Origin: Naasia aerilata
Lineage (GTDB): Bacteria; Actinomycetota; Actinomycetes; Actinomycetales; Microbacteriaceae
NCBI RefSeq assembly: GCF_030296595.1
Contig: NZ_AP027731.1
Span: 2,108,001 to 2,172,000, forward strand
DNA length: 64,000 nucleotides
Reading direction: 5' to 3'
The notes under the pieces are model-generated. The model searched no databases, was not told the origin of the DNA, and saw nothing but the letters and a program-made list of their open reading frames with translations. Shown one piece after another: positions 1 through 9,055 of this stretch. The translations under genes were made by a program, and so were the position numbers. Position 1 is the stretch's first letter. The number at the start of each line of letters is the position of its first letter.

Positions 1-74
1 GAGCCTTCTGGTCGGCTGAGCTTCCCCTCCGCTCAGCCTCCCCCGGAAGTCGCGGCCTGCGGCACAATGGCCCC

Positions 75-625
75 ATGGCGAACACCTTCCCCGGAGTCGG
101 CGATCCAAGCTCGGCTATCGGGTGGACGACGTGGACGCCTTCCTCGCGCTCGCGCGCCGCGCCTACGACGCGCCTCCCGGCACCAACGCGGGCGTCGACG
201 CCCGGGTGATCCGGCGCACCGCGTTCCCGATGGACAAGGGCGGCTACTCGACCGCACACGTCGATGCCGCCCTGGAGCGGCTCGAGGACGCCTTCGCGCT
301 GCGCGAGCGGGAGCACGCCGTGAAGGCGTTCGGCGAGAAGAGCTGGTTCGGCGAGGCGCGCTCCGAGGCGGCGGAGATCCTGGAGCGGGTCAGCCGCCCC
401 GACGGGGAGCGCTTCCAGCGGGCGGGCCTCCTGTCCGCCGGCTACGACCGCGACGAGGTCGATCGGTTCTGCGTGCGACTGCAGCGCTACCTGAAGGACG
501 GCACGCCGATCGGGATCGAGGAGGTGCGGACCGTGGCGTTCCGATCCAAGCTCCGCGGATACCGGGAATGGCAGGTCGACCTGCTCCTCGACGCCGTCGT
601 GGACGTCATGCTCGCTGTCCGCTGA
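75..625 (+). CDS. DivIVA-domain protein (frame broken near 89-92)
   Basis: The protein has two DivIVA-like motifs: a GYRVDDVDAFL element near the N-terminus and a second GYDRDEVDRFC element about 100 residues later, followed by a GYREWQVDLLLD segment typical of this actinobacterial family. DivIVA-type domains target curved or polar membrane and organise cell-wall growth; this short form (about 180 residues) lacks the long coiled coil of Wag31. The ATG at 75 opens MANTFP but then leaves the frame; restoring one C in the CCCC run at 89-92 gives MANTFPRSRRSKLGYRVDDV, which joins cleanly to the rest. The frame without correction can only start at GTG 122. Exact partner unknown. Confidence 0.75.
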
Positions 626-696
626 GCGACCCGCACACGCCCGGAACAGAGGCCTTCCGGCCCTTTTCGGGGGTCGTTTGCTAGCATCGGAGGATC

Positions 697-1389
697 GTGG
701 GCAAGCATTTGGGAACGGCGATCGCCATCCGACCCCTCCGGGTCACTCCCAGTCGACCCTCCACGGTCGCGGTCGAGAAGGCGCCGATGCACGGGCGGAT
801 CGCCCTCTCGCTCTTCGGATTCCTCGCGGCTTTCGCCTTCCTCCTCGTCAACGTGACGGACCCGTACGCGGGCGCGACCGCCTCGCCGTACTACCAGTCG
901 GGACACGTGGAGCTCTCTGCACGGGCCGCGCAGCTGCTCGCCGTCGAGACGGGCTTCGAGGCCCAGGCGATCAGCCGCGACAACTACACCGTGACCGAGA
1001 AGCCGAAGCCGCCGCCGCCTCCCGTGGCTCCGGCAGCGCCCGCGAACACGGGAAGCTCCGACTACACGCCGCCGGCGGCCGTCGCCAGCCCCGGGTCCGC
1101 TCAGGCCATCGCCGCGGACATGGTCGCCGCCCGCGGCTGGGGTGGCGAGCAGTTCGACTGCCTCGTCGCGCTGTGGAACAAGGAGTCGGGCTGGCGCACG
1201 AACGCGTACAACCCGAGCGGTGCCTACGGCATCCCGCAAGCCCTTCCCGGCAGCAAGATGGCGTCCTCGGGAGCCGACTGGGAGACGAACCCGGCCACCC
1301 AGATCGACTGGGGCCTCGGGTACATCAGCGGCCGCTACGGCACCCCGTGCGGGGCGTGGCAGCACTCCGTCGACAGCAACTGGTACTGA
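697..1389 (+). CDS. Secreted/anchored lytic transglycosylase-like protein
   Basis: A 230-residue protein with one hydrophobic segment at about residues 34-52, a proline-rich linker (about 102-115) and a C-terminal domain of lysozyme/SLT type. The motif NKESGW puts the likely catalytic glutamate at residue 163, followed by the AYGIPQ motif seen in resuscitation-factor/SLT-like actinobacterial proteins. C155 and C218 could form a disulfide outside the cell. The family cleaves or remodels peptidoglycan. The start is GTG at 697; a later in-frame ATG at 787 (residue 31) just before the hydrophobic segment is an alternative start. Gene stands alone between the DivIVA-domain gene and a small conserved gene. 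Confidence 0.8.
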   Translation: MGKHLGTAIAIRPLRVTPSRPSTVAVEKAPMHGRIALSLFGFLAAFAFLLVNVTDPYAGATASPYYQSGHVELSARAAQLLAVETGFEAQAISRDNYTVTEKPKPPPPPVAPAAPANTGSSDYTPPAAVASPGSAQAIAADMVAARGWGGEQFDCLVALWNKESGWRTNAYNPSGAYGIPQALPGSKMASSGADWETNPATQIDWGLGYISGRYGTPCGAWQHSVDSNWY

Positions 1390-1424
1390 CCCTCCTGCGC
1401 CCGCGCCTTCCGTAGAATCGGAGG

Positions 1425-1718
1425 ATGCCGCGCAGCAACCGTCCCCGGGGTGCGCGCAAGGATGACGAGGACGAGCTCGACCTCGCCCGACTGAAGGCCG
1501 GCTGGCGCCGGACCGAGGTGCGGCGCGGGAGCGCTTGGAACGTCCAGCCCATCAGTGAGGCGAATGCCCTCAAGGAGTACCGCTGCCCCGGCTGCGGCAA
1601 CGTCGTGGACCCGGGTGTGGCGCACCTGGTCGTGTGGCGCGCGGACGGCGTGCTCGGCGAGGCGAACGACCTCGCGGACCGCCGGCACTGGCACACCCAC
1701 TGCTGGAGGGTCGCATGA
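1425..1718 (+). CDS. Small conserved actinobacterial protein, zinc-ribbon-like
   Basis: A 97-residue basic, hydrophilic protein. It has a CPGCG motif in the middle and an HxHxHCW cluster at the C-terminus (RRHWHTHCW), which together look like a zinc site of the C2HC or CCHC type. I recognise it as a family conserved in actinobacteria, often labelled ATP/GTP-binding protein without evidence; no P-loop is visible here. The stop overlaps the start of the next gene (ATGA), so it is probably cotranscribed and translationally coupled with the alpha/beta hydrolase. Molecular function not known. Confidence 0.75.
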   Translation: MPRSNRPRGARKDDEDELDLARLKAGWRRTEVRRGSAWNVQPISEANALKEYRCPGCGNVVDPGVAHLVVWRADGVLGEANDLADRRHWHTHCWRVA

Positions 1719-2440
1719 GCACCGAGATCCGCTCGAGCCTCGAGCTGCCCGCTCGACGGGAGGCCGTTCTCCTCACCACGCAGGACGGCCATCGGCTCGT
1801 CGCTGAGCTCGCCGCTCCGCTCGAGAAGCGTCCCGTGGCGACCCTCGTCACCCTGCACCCGCTGCCTACGGCGGGAGGCTTCATGGACTCGCACCTGATC
1901 CGCAAGGCCGCGGCCCGCCTGCCCGCCCTCGCCGACCTCGCCGTGCTCCGGTTCAACACGCGGGGCACGACCTCGCCCCATGGCACGAGCGAGGGGGAGT
2001 TCGGCGACGGCGAGACGGAGCGCCATGACCTCGCCGCCGCCATGGCGCTGGTGGCGGAGCGGAACCTTCCCGTGCCGTGGCTCGTCGGCTGGTCGTTCGG
2101 CACCGAGGTCGCGCTCAAGTGGGGAGGGCACCCCGTCGCGGGCCTGATCCTCCTGTCGCCGCCGCTGCGGCGCACGTCGGACGCCGAGCTGCGCGCCTGG
2201 GCCGGCGACCCCCGCCCGATCGTCGCCCTCGTCCCGGAGTTCGACGACTTCCTGCGGCCGGCCGAGGCACGGGAGAAGTTCGCGGTCCTGCCGCAGGCGG
2301 AGGTCGTCGCCGTCGACGGCGCGAAGCACCTGTGGGTCGGGGAGACCTACACGCGGATCGCCCTCGACGAGATCGTCCGCCGCGTGAACCCGTCGGCGTA
2401 TCCCCTTCCGACCGTCTGGGACGGGCCGCTCAGCTCGTAG
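1715..2440 (+). CDS. Alpha/beta hydrolase
   Basis: A 241-residue serine-hydrolase fold protein without a signal peptide. The nucleophile elbow is GWSFGT (serine in the middle), preceded by the HPLP oxyanion region and RFNTRG motif, and a late KHLWVGE supplies the catalytic histidine. This resembles the small cytosolic alpha/beta hydrolases related to KANL3/Tex30. Substrate unknown. The start ATG at 1715 overlaps the stop of the preceding small gene by four bases and begins directly on MSTEIRSS; upstream in-frame codons would run far into that gene and are rejected. Confidence 0.85.
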   Translation: MSTEIRSSLELPARREAVLLTTQDGHRLVAELAAPLEKRPVATLVTLHPLPTAGGFMDSHLIRKAAARLPALADLAVLRFNTRGTTSPHGTSEGEFGDGETERHDLAAAMALVAERNLPVPWLVGWSFGTEVALKWGGHPVAGLILLSPPLRRTSDAELRAWAGDPRPIVALVPEFDDFLRPAEAREKFAVLPQAEVVAVDGAKHLWVGETYTRIALDEIVRRVNPSAYPLPTVWDGPLSS

Positions 2441-2473
2441 TTTCCCTTGTCCCCTCGGGGCCGGGCGCTGGAG

Positions 2474-3523
2474 CTACAGCTCGTTCTGGCGGGGGATCAG
2501 GACCTGCTTGATGATCAGCTGGATCGACGCCGCCACCGGGATGGCGATGAGGGCGCCCAGCACGCCCAGCAGGGTGCCGCCGATCAGGGCCGCGATCACC
2601 ACGATGACGCCCGGCACACGGACCGCCCGCCGCATGATGTTCGGGCTCAGCAGGTATGCCTCGACCTGCATGTAAATCAGGTAGTAGACGCCGACGGCGA
2701 TCCACGTGCCGAGCGCGTTCGGGAGCAGCAGCACCTGGCCGAGCAGGATCAGGATCGAGCCCGTGATCGTGCCCACGAAGGGCACCAGGGAGCCGAGGAA
2801 CGCGATGAACGCGAACACGACGGGCAGCTCCGCGCCGATGATCGACAGGAAGATGAAGGACAGGATGCCGTTGCACAGGGCCAGCGCCACCTGGCCGATG
2901 ACGTAGCGGCCGACCGCGGTCGTGATCTGCTCCGCGAGGTCGGCGAACCGGGCGCGCTTCGTCGCAGGCACGAGCTGGTAGAGGCCCGCCTTGAAGGTGT
3001 CGAGCGATGCCGTGAAGTAGAGGGTCAGGATGAGCACGATCAGGGCGCCGAACAGCCCGTTGGCGATCCCGAACCCGACGGCCAGCACGTTCTTGCTGAT
3101 GGTGTCGAAGTTGTCCTGGATGTACTGCGTGATCCCGTCGGCGATCTGGTTCACCGGGATCGCGTCCCCGACGTAGCCCTGGACGATGGTGAGGATGCTG
3201 GTCCAGTTCCCGCCGCCCGTGAACTCGATGACGGACTGGACGAGGACGCCGGCCTGCTTCACGATCGCGGGCACGATGGCGAACATGATGCCCGTCACGC
3301 TGCCGAGCACGACGATGAGCGTGATGAGCAGGGCCGCCCAGCGCGGCATGCGCCGGCGCTCGAGGAAGGACACGAGCGGGTCCAGGCCGAGCGCCAGGAA
3401 GATCGCGGCGCCCACGTAGGTGATGACCGTGGACAGCTGCGCCACCATCGAGCCGATCGTGACCGCGAGGATCACACCGAGTCCGGCGAGCAGCCCGACC
3501 CGGAAGGGGTTCTGGATCTTCAC
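2474..3523 (-). CDS. AI-2E family transporter (membrane permease)
   Basis: A 349-residue integral membrane protein with an N-terminal pair of hydrophobic helices (about residues 9-50), a central region with amphipathic helices and four to five further membrane helices toward the C-terminus, the usual order of the AI-2E/YdiK/PerM family. Members have been linked to autoinducer-2 export, sodium/proton exchange or peptide release, so the name is a family label, not a proven substrate. Start is GTG at 3523, only 7 bp after the stop of the coiled-coil gene, so the two probably form one transcript. Confidence 0.85.
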   Translation of the reverse strand: MKIQNPFRVGLLAGLGVILAVTIGSMVAQLSTVITYVGAAIFLALGLDPLVSFLERRRMPRWAALLITLIVVLGSVTGIMFAIVPAIVKQAGVLVQSVIEFTGGGNWTSILTIVQGYVGDAIPVNQIADGITQYIQDNFDTISKNVLAVGFGIANGLFGALIVLILTLYFTASLDTFKAGLYQLVPATKRARFADLAEQITTAVGRYVIGQVALALCNGILSFIFLSIIGAELPVVFAFIAFLGSLVPFVGTITGSILILLGQVLLLPNALGTWIAVGVYYLIYMQVEAYLLSPNIMRRAVRVPGVIVVIAALIGGTLLGVLGALIAIPVAASIQLIIKQVLIPRQNEL

Positions 3524-3530
3524 TCGCGGA

Positions 3531-5021
3531 TCAGTGGTCGGCGCTCACCTTCTCGGCGTGCTGGAGCACGCCTCGAAGGCTCTCGAAGTAAGCGGCGACC
3601 TCGGCACGCTCGCGCTGGATCTCGGCCAGACGCGCCTCGGCGTCGGCGACGAGCGACCGGGACCGCTCCTCCGCCTCCGACGTGATGGCCTGGGCGCGGT
3701 CCTCGGCTTCGGCGACGAGTGCGGCGGCGGCCTCGGCGGCCTCCTCGCGCTTGGTCCGGTTGTCCCGCTCGGCGGCGATCTCCAGCGTGTCCGCCTCGAG
3801 CCGCTTGTCGGCCGCCCGGCGGACCGCGTCGGCGAGCTGCATGTTCGCCTCGTCGAGGTACTTCTGCGTCTGCGACACCGCCTCCTGGTGGCGCTGCAGG
3901 TACTCCTTCTCCGCCTCGTCCCGGCGCGCCTTGAGCTCGATGTCGAGATCCAGGCGGGCCTGCTCGGTCTCGCGGGCGATGCCGGCGCGGGCCTCCGCGA
4001 CCTCGTGCGTGAGCCCTTCGCGGGCCTCCTCCAGCTCCGAGGTGAGCTCCGCGCGCGCCTCGGCGGTCTCTGCGGCCAGCGCCGCGCGGTCCTCGGCGGC
4101 CTCCTGCTCGAGCTGGGCGCGCATCCGGGCCTGCTCCTGCTCGAAGGCGGATCGGGCCTCGTCCAGCTCGGCGGCGAGCTCGGCTCGGGCCAGCTCGATC
4201 TCGCGAGCGAGGCCGGCGCGGGCCGCCGCGAGCTCGCGCTCCAGCTCCGCGCGCTCGACGGCGAGCATCCGCTCGTGGTCCGCGACCTTCTGCTCGAGCT
4301 CGCGCTCGGTGGCAGCGCGCGTCTCCGCGAGCTCACGCTCGAGGGTCGCGCGTCCCAGCTCGGTGTCGCGCGCCAGGCGGCCGGCCTCCTCGCGGGCGGC
4401 GGCCGTCTCGCGGTCGGCGACGACGCGCAGCTCGGTGGCCTCGCGCTCGGCCGTCGCGCGGATGGCGGCCACCTCGCGCTTGACAGTGCCGCGGATCTCG
4501 GCGGCCTCGGTCGCGACGCTGCCGCGAATCGCTGCGGCCTCGCGGGACGCGTCCTGCAGCGCATGCTCGGCGGCGTCCTGCGCGCGCAGGGTCATGTCGT
4601 CGGCCTCGGCCCGCGCGGACTCGAGGATGTCGGCGGCCCGGTTGCGGGCGTCCGCCAGGGTGCGCTCGGCGTGGTCGGCCGCCTCGAGCTTCAGGCGATC
4701 GACGTCGGCCTGCACCCCGGCTCGGAGGCGCTCGGCGTCGATGTCCGCCTGGGCGATGAGGCGCGTGGACTGCTCCTCGGCGACCCGGAGCGTGTTCTCG
4801 AGCTTGTGCCCGAGGCCGGAGTACGTCGGGCTGCCGACCTCCTCGAGCTCCGAGCTCAGCTCCTCGACCTGCGCGCTGAGGCGCTTGATCTCCTTCTGCG
4901 CTTCGGTGTTCGCGCCGTTGGACTTGATCAGGTCCCGGCGGAGATCCTTGATCGCCTTGTCGACCTCTTCGCGGTTGTAGCCGCGCATCGCCTGACTGAA
5001 CTGTGCATCATCCGTGGCCAC
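3531..5021 (-). CDS. Large coiled-coil, DivIVA-like cell-division/polarity protein
   Basis: About 496 residues, almost entirely charged heptad-like helix. The N-terminus carries a short DivIVA-like motif (RGYNREEVDKAI), then an uninterrupted coiled coil rich in Glu, Ala and Arg from about residue 30 to 480, with many E(R/L)AE and ARAE repeats. This suggests a filament-forming or scaffold protein of the DivIVA/Wag31/FilP kind acting at the inner membrane or cytoskeleton. Two in-frame GTG codons lie at 5027 and 5021; the second is chosen because AGGAG lies 5 nt upstream of it. It leads an operon with the AI-2E-family transporter gene. Confidence 0.8.
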   Translation of the reverse strand: MATDDAQFSQAMRGYNREEVDKAIKDLRRDLIKSNGANTEAQKEIKRLSAQVEELSSELEEVGSPTYSGLGHKLENTLRVAEEQSTRLIAQADIDAERLRAGVQADVDRLKLEAADHAERTLADARNRAADILESARAEADDMTLRAQDAAEHALQDASREAAAIRGSVATEAAEIRGTVKREVAAIRATAEREATELRVVADRETAAAREEAGRLARDTELGRATLERELAETRAATERELEQKVADHERMLAVERAELERELAAARAGLAREIELARAELAAELDEARSAFEQEQARMRAQLEQEAAEDRAALAAETAEARAELTSELEEAREGLTHEVAEARAGIARETEQARLDLDIELKARRDEAEKEYLQRHQEAVSQTQKYLDEANMQLADAVRRAADKRLEADTLEIAAERDNRTKREEAAEAAAALVAEAEDRAQAITSEAEERSRSLVADAEARLAEIQRERAEVAAYFESLRGVLQHAEKVSADH

Positions 5022-5330
5022 GGTCACTCCTGTTGGTGAAGAACGGGGGCTCAGTGGGCGCGAAAAGGCCTGCCACCGAGGCCCAGCATAGACCGGGGCT
5101 CGTTCCGGAGCCGGGAGCCGCGACCCCCTGTCTGCTCCGTTTCCTGGGAAGCCATTCAGGTCGGGGCACTATCGTTGCCCGCGATTTTTTCTGCCGTGTT
5201 GCGAAAACGCCGAGAGCGCGTGGAGCGCCTCCCGGGGTTGCGCCCCTTCCTCGACCTACGATGAGCGGGATTAGCCGTTCGGTTCCGGAGCGCCGAAGCG
5301 CACCACGGCAGCTCTTGAAGGAGGAAGTAC
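5022..5330. other. Divergent intergenic region
   Basis: About 310 bp between the diverging coiled-coil gene and the 614-residue membrane protein gene. It must hold promoters for both directions. I see an AAGGAGG ribosome-binding site at its right end, 6 nt before GTG 5331, and a run of T at about 5185-5190, but no motif I can assign with confidence. Confidence 0.5.
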
Positions 5331-7175
5331 GTGCGGTTTGTCTCCGCCATCGTCGCCTTCGTCCTCGCAGCGGCCATGATCGTCTTCGGCATCGCCCAGC
5401 GGACGTGGCTGGCCCCGCCGGACGAGCTGAAGACGAGCGTCGCGACGACGGGCGAGGCCGCGTTCACGGTCATCCCGGGCGCGGTGCTCAACAGCAATCC
5501 CGGCCAGCAGCACCTGCAGCTGTCGGGCGGCGACACCGTGTGGGCCGCCTACGCGCGCACCAGCGACATCGTCGCCTGGCTCGGAACCGAGCCCTACAAC
5601 TCCATCAGCTACAACGCCAAGAAGGACACCCTCGGCTCCAAGCTGGTCGAGACCCCTGCCGCGGAGCCGGACGCCACCGCGCCGGACGCCAGTGGGGGAG
5701 ACGCGGCGGCCGATGGCACCGCTCCCGACGCCGCTGCTCCTGAGGCCGCGGCGCCGAACCCTGCGGGATCGGACCTGTGGCTGGAGGAGAAGCAGAGCGA
5801 CGGCGCCCTCACCTGGACGATGAGCGTCCCGAAGGACGTCTCCCTGATCGTCGCAGTCGACGGCACCGCGCCTGCGCCGTCCAACGTCACCCTGAGCTGG
5901 CCGCTGCAGCACTCCACCCCGTGGGCGGGTCCGCTGATCGTGGGCGGCGGCATCCTGCTGCTCGTCGGACTCGGCCTCTACATCTGGGGTCTCGTGCACA
6001 TGCGCAAGACGCGGGGACCGCGTCGCAAGACGCCCAAGCTCCCGCAGCCGCCGCGGCCCCGGGTGGTCCGCTCCGAGGTCCTCGAGCCGGTCACGACCAA
6101 CAAGGGCCGCCGTGCCGCTCGCCGGACCGCCTTGGCGACCGGGGGCATCGTTCTGACGACCGGGCTTCTGCTCTCCGGTTGCTCGTCCTCGGACGTCGAC
6201 AAGCTCTTCAAGGACGATCCGGCTCCGGTGCCCACGGTGACCTCCAGTGCGGCGGCCGCCGCGGCCGAGGAGGTGCAGCCGGTCGCTGTGACCGAGGGCC
6301 AGCTGCGCCGCATCCTCGACCGCGTCTCGACCACGGTCGCGCAGGCCGACACCGACCGGAACACCGACCTCCTCTCCACGCGGCTCACGGGGCCGGCCCT
6401 CGAGGAGCGGACCGCGAACTACGCCATGCGCGGCGCGGACGGCAACATCGCCGCTCCGGACGCCATCCCGGCGACTCCGATCACGCTGGACCTCCCGCAG
6501 GCCACCGACACCTGGCCGCGCACGGTGATGACGGTCGTCGGCGGGGATGACCCGGCCGTCGCGCCCGTCGCGCTCGTCCTCGTGCAGAAGACCCCGCGCG
6601 ACAACTACCTCGTCACGTACGCGGTGAAGCTGCAGGCCAAGGTGCCGTTCCCGGCCGTTGCGCCTCCGAGCGTCGGCGCGCCGCTGCTGCCGAACGACGT
6701 GAAGCTGCTCGCCGCGCAGCCGGATCAGCTCGGCACCGAGTACGCGGACATCCTCGCCCAGGGCGACGCCAGCCAGTTCATCGACGTCTTCCAGAAGGAC
6801 CCCGACGGGCTCCGCACGAATGTGGGCGTCGACTACAAGAACAGCAAGAAGTCCGGACTGCCCACGACCGCCTCCCTCGAGTTCAGCAACGGACCGGGCT
6901 CGGGTCCCGTCCTCGCCCTCGCGAGCAACGACTCGGGCGCCATCGTCGCGACGAGCATCATCGAGCGCGAGACCGCCAAGGTCGTCGAGGAGGGCGCGAC
7001 GATCAACCTCGAGGGGCAGGTCAAGGCGCTCTCGGGTCTCGCGAACACGACCAAGGGTGTCGAGTCGACGTACGGCTACCAGCTGCTGTTCTACGTACCC
7101 CCGACGACGGTGGAGGGCGGACAGGTCGTGCTCCTCGGCTACGCTCAGGCACTGATCGGAGTGAAGGAGCTGTAG
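5331..7175 (+). CDS. Two-part membrane protein with internal lipobox-like segment
   Basis: A 614-residue protein. Residues 1-25 form a first membrane segment; an extracytoplasmic region with an Ala/Pro/Asp-rich linker (about 108-146) follows; a second membrane segment lies at about 200-223; a basic, proline-rich stretch follows; then a third hydrophobic segment ends in LLLSGCSSS with the cysteine at residue 284, looking exactly like a lipoprotein signal embedded in the chain. The remaining 330 residues would lie outside. Homologues in Microbacteriaceae have been called glycosyltransferase without support; I see no glycosyltransferase motif. AAGGAGG lies 6 nt before GTG 5331. The next gene follows after 2 bp. 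Function unknown. Confidence 0.75.
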   Translation: MRFVSAIVAFVLAAAMIVFGIAQRTWLAPPDELKTSVATTGEAAFTVIPGAVLNSNPGQQHLQLSGGDTVWAAYARTSDIVAWLGTEPYNSISYNAKKDTLGSKLVETPAAEPDATAPDASGGDAAADGTAPDAAAPEAAAPNPAGSDLWLEEKQSDGALTWTMSVPKDVSLIVAVDGTAPAPSNVTLSWPLQHSTPWAGPLIVGGGILLLVGLGLYIWGLVHMRKTRGPRRKTPKLPQPPRPRVVRSEVLEPVTTNKGRRAARRTALATGGIVLTTGLLLSGCSSSDVDKLFKDDPAPVPTVTSSAAAAAAEEVQPVAVTEGQLRRILDRVSTTVAQADTDRNTDLLSTRLTGPALEERTANYAMRGADGNIAAPDAIPATPITLDLPQATDTWPRTVMTVVGGDDPAVAPVALVLVQKTPRDNYLVTYAVKLQAKVPFPAVAPPSVGAPLLPNDVKLLAAQPDQLGTEYADILAQGDASQFIDVFQKDPDGLRTNVGVDYKNSKKSGLPTTASLEFSNGPGSGPVLALASNDSGAIVATSIIERETAKVVEEGATINLEGQVKALSGLANTTKGVESTYGYQLLFYVPPTTVEGGQVVLLGYAQALIGVKEL

Positions 7176-7177
7176 AC

Positions 7178-8137
7178 GTGAGCATGCCGCTGGGAAACCT
7201 GCGCGGGGCGATCGACCTGTCCCCGCTCGTGGCGCGGGGCCGGGCGGATGCCGCACCGCCGCGCCCCGGAGCCCCGGCAGGCGGGGCGCCGGCCGGCGGC
7301 GGGATGCCCGTGCCGAGCCTCGTGCTGGAGGGAACGGACGCCAACTTCGGCCAGGTGCTGGAGCTGTCCCGTGAGGTGCCGATCATCGTCGACCTCTGGG
7401 CCGACTGGGCGGAGCCGTCGAAGGAGCTGTCGCCGCTCCTCGAGCGCCTCGTCACCGAGTACGCGGGCCGGCTGCTGCTCGTCACCGTCGCGGTGGAGGC
7501 CAACCCGCAGCTCGCGCAGGCGTTCCAGGCGCAGTCCGTGCCGACCGTCGCGGCGGTCATCGCCGGCCGCCCCCTCGCGCTGTTCGTGGGGGCGCTCCCC
7601 GAGGATCAGGTGCGCGACGTCCTGGACCAGGTGCTCGCCCTTGCGGCCCAGAACGGGGTCACCGGCACCGTCGCGCCGGAATCCGGTGCTCCGGAGGCTG
7701 CGGCCGAGCCGGCGGAGGAGCCCCTGCCGCCGCACCACGCGGAGGCGTACGCCGCGATCGAGCGCGGCGACCTGCAGGCGGCCATCGCCGAGTACAGGAC
7801 GGCGATCGCGCAGGACCCGCGCGACACGCTCGCCGTTGCGGGTCTGGCCCAGGTGAGCCTGCTGGCACGGCTCCATGGCAAGACCCTCGACGCGGTCCGC
7901 TCGGCCGCGGCGGCGCAGCCCCAGGATCTCGACGCCCAGCTCGACGTGGCGGACCTCGACCTCTCGGGCGGCCATCTCGAGGACGCGTTCGACCGACTGC
8001 TCGCGCTCTTCCCCCGGCTGGACGCCCCGGGCAAGGACCGGGTGCGTGCCCGCCTGCTGGAGTACTTCGAGATCGGCGGCACCGAGGACCCGCGGGTGAT
8101 CGCCGCACGCCGGCGCCTCACCAACCTCCTGTACTGA
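7178..8137 (+). CDS. YbbN-like thioredoxin/TPR co-chaperone
   Basis: A 319-residue protein with an N-terminal thioredoxin fold (about residues 48-155) and a C-terminal helical TPR-like half (about 185-319). The usual WCGPC active site is replaced by WAEPS (residues 77-81), so it cannot act as a disulfide reductase; YbbN/CnoX proteins likewise have a degenerate site and act as holdases with DnaK and GroEL. A Gly/Ala/Pro-rich stretch (about 23-44) precedes the fold. GTG 7178 is chosen because AAGGAG lies 8 nt upstream; an ATG two codons later is possible. Probably cotranscribed with the preceding membrane protein, 2 bp away. Confidence 0.85.
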   Translation: MSMPLGNLRGAIDLSPLVARGRADAAPPRPGAPAGGAPAGGGMPVPSLVLEGTDANFGQVLELSREVPIIVDLWADWAEPSKELSPLLERLVTEYAGRLLLVTVAVEANPQLAQAFQAQSVPTVAAVIAGRPLALFVGALPEDQVRDVLDQVLALAAQNGVTGTVAPESGAPEAAAEPAEEPLPPHHAEAYAAIERGDLQAAIAEYRTAIAQDPRDTLAVAGLAQVSLLARLHGKTLDAVRSAAAAQPQDLDAQLDVADLDLSGGHLEDAFDRLLALFPRLDAPGKDRVRARLLEYFEIGGTEDPRVIAARRRLTNLLY

Positions 8138-8148
8138 CGGCCCGCGGG

Positions 8149-9054
8149 TCACCCCGCCACGGGCACATACGCGCCGAGCTTCGCGGGGTTCATCACCCAG
8201 AGCAGCCGGTCGATGCCCTCCTGCGACGCCGTGACGGTCAGGACGGCGAAGACCGCCCCGTCCTTCGCGAGCGCGACTCCCGGCCGCCCGTTCGTCTCGA
8301 TCGGGGCGACCTCGACTCCTGTCCAGAACCGGGGAGCGAACGCGTGGACGAACTTCGCCACCCGTTCCCGGCCCAGTACCGGAAACCGGGACGCGCGCAC
8401 CGCCCCGCCGCCGTCGGAGTAGCTGACCACGTCCTCGGCCAGCAGCTGCTCGAGGTGGGCGATGTTCCCGGTCTGAGCGGCGGCCACGAAGGCGTCCAGC
8501 AGGCGCCGCTGCTCCGCCGCGCTCACGGCCGACTTCCGCTCCTCGGCGAGGTGCTTTCGGGCGCGGCTCACGAGCTGGCGCGCGTTGGCCTCGCTCTGCT
8601 GGAGCACCTCCGCGATCTGCTCGTACGGGTAGTCGAACGCCTCGCGCAGCACGTAGGCGGCGCGCTCGGTCGCCGACAGCCGCTCGAGGAGCAGCAGCAC
8701 GGCGAACTCGAGCGCCTCGGCGCGCTCGGCGCCGAGGGCCGGATCGCGGCTCGTGTCCACGGGCTCCGGGAGCCAGGGGCCGATGTAGGTCTCCCGCCGC
8801 GCATGCGCGGACTGCGCGGCGTTGATGGCGAGCCGCGTGGCCGTGGTCGCGAGGAACGCCGGCGCGTTCCGCACCTGCCGCCGGTCGTAGCCCTGCCAGC
8901 GGATCCAGACCTCCTGGACGATGTCCTCCGCCTCCGCCGCGCTGCCGAGCATCCTGTACGCGATGCCGAACAGCCGCGGACGTACGGCTGCGAACTCCTC
9001 CAGCCCGTCTGTGGAGATGCGCTCCTCGCCGACCCTGCTCGTCACCTGCGCCAC
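8149..9054 (-). CDS. ECF41-type RNA polymerase sigma factor (SigJ-like)
   Basis: A 301-residue extracytoplasmic-function sigma factor. Region 2 is at about residues 20-90 (RLFGIAYRMLGSAAEAEDIVQE), region 4 at about 125-180 with the helix-turn-helix FDYPYEQIAEVLQQSE, and a SnoaL-like domain fills the last 110 residues, with the family motifs DGGG and NPAKL. This layout defines ECF41: the fused C-terminal domain takes the place of an anti-sigma factor. It is the last gene of a minus-strand operon and starts with GTG 1 bp after the SnoaL-like gene. Three matching promoters lie in the same locus (13297-13323, 13721-13747, 12437-12463). Confidence 0.93.
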   Translation of the reverse strand: MAQVTSRVGEERISTDGLEEFAAVRPRLFGIAYRMLGSAAEAEDIVQEVWIRWQGYDRRQVRNAPAFLATTATRLAINAAQSAHARRETYIGPWLPEPVDTSRDPALGAERAEALEFAVLLLLERLSATERAAYVLREAFDYPYEQIAEVLQQSEANARQLVSRARKHLAEERKSAVSAAEQRRLLDAFVAAAQTGNIAHLEQLLAEDVVSYSDGGGAVRASRFPVLGRERVAKFVHAFAPRFWTGVEVAPIETNGRPGVALAKDGAVFAVLTVTASQEGIDRLLWVMNPAKLGAYVPVAG

Positions 9055-9055
9055 G

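Noticed and set aside
2447..5039. Long plus-strand frames opposite the AI-2E transporter and coiled-coil genes
   Set aside because: Shadow frames of GC-rich genes; the minus-strand products have clear family features and the plus-strand ones do not.
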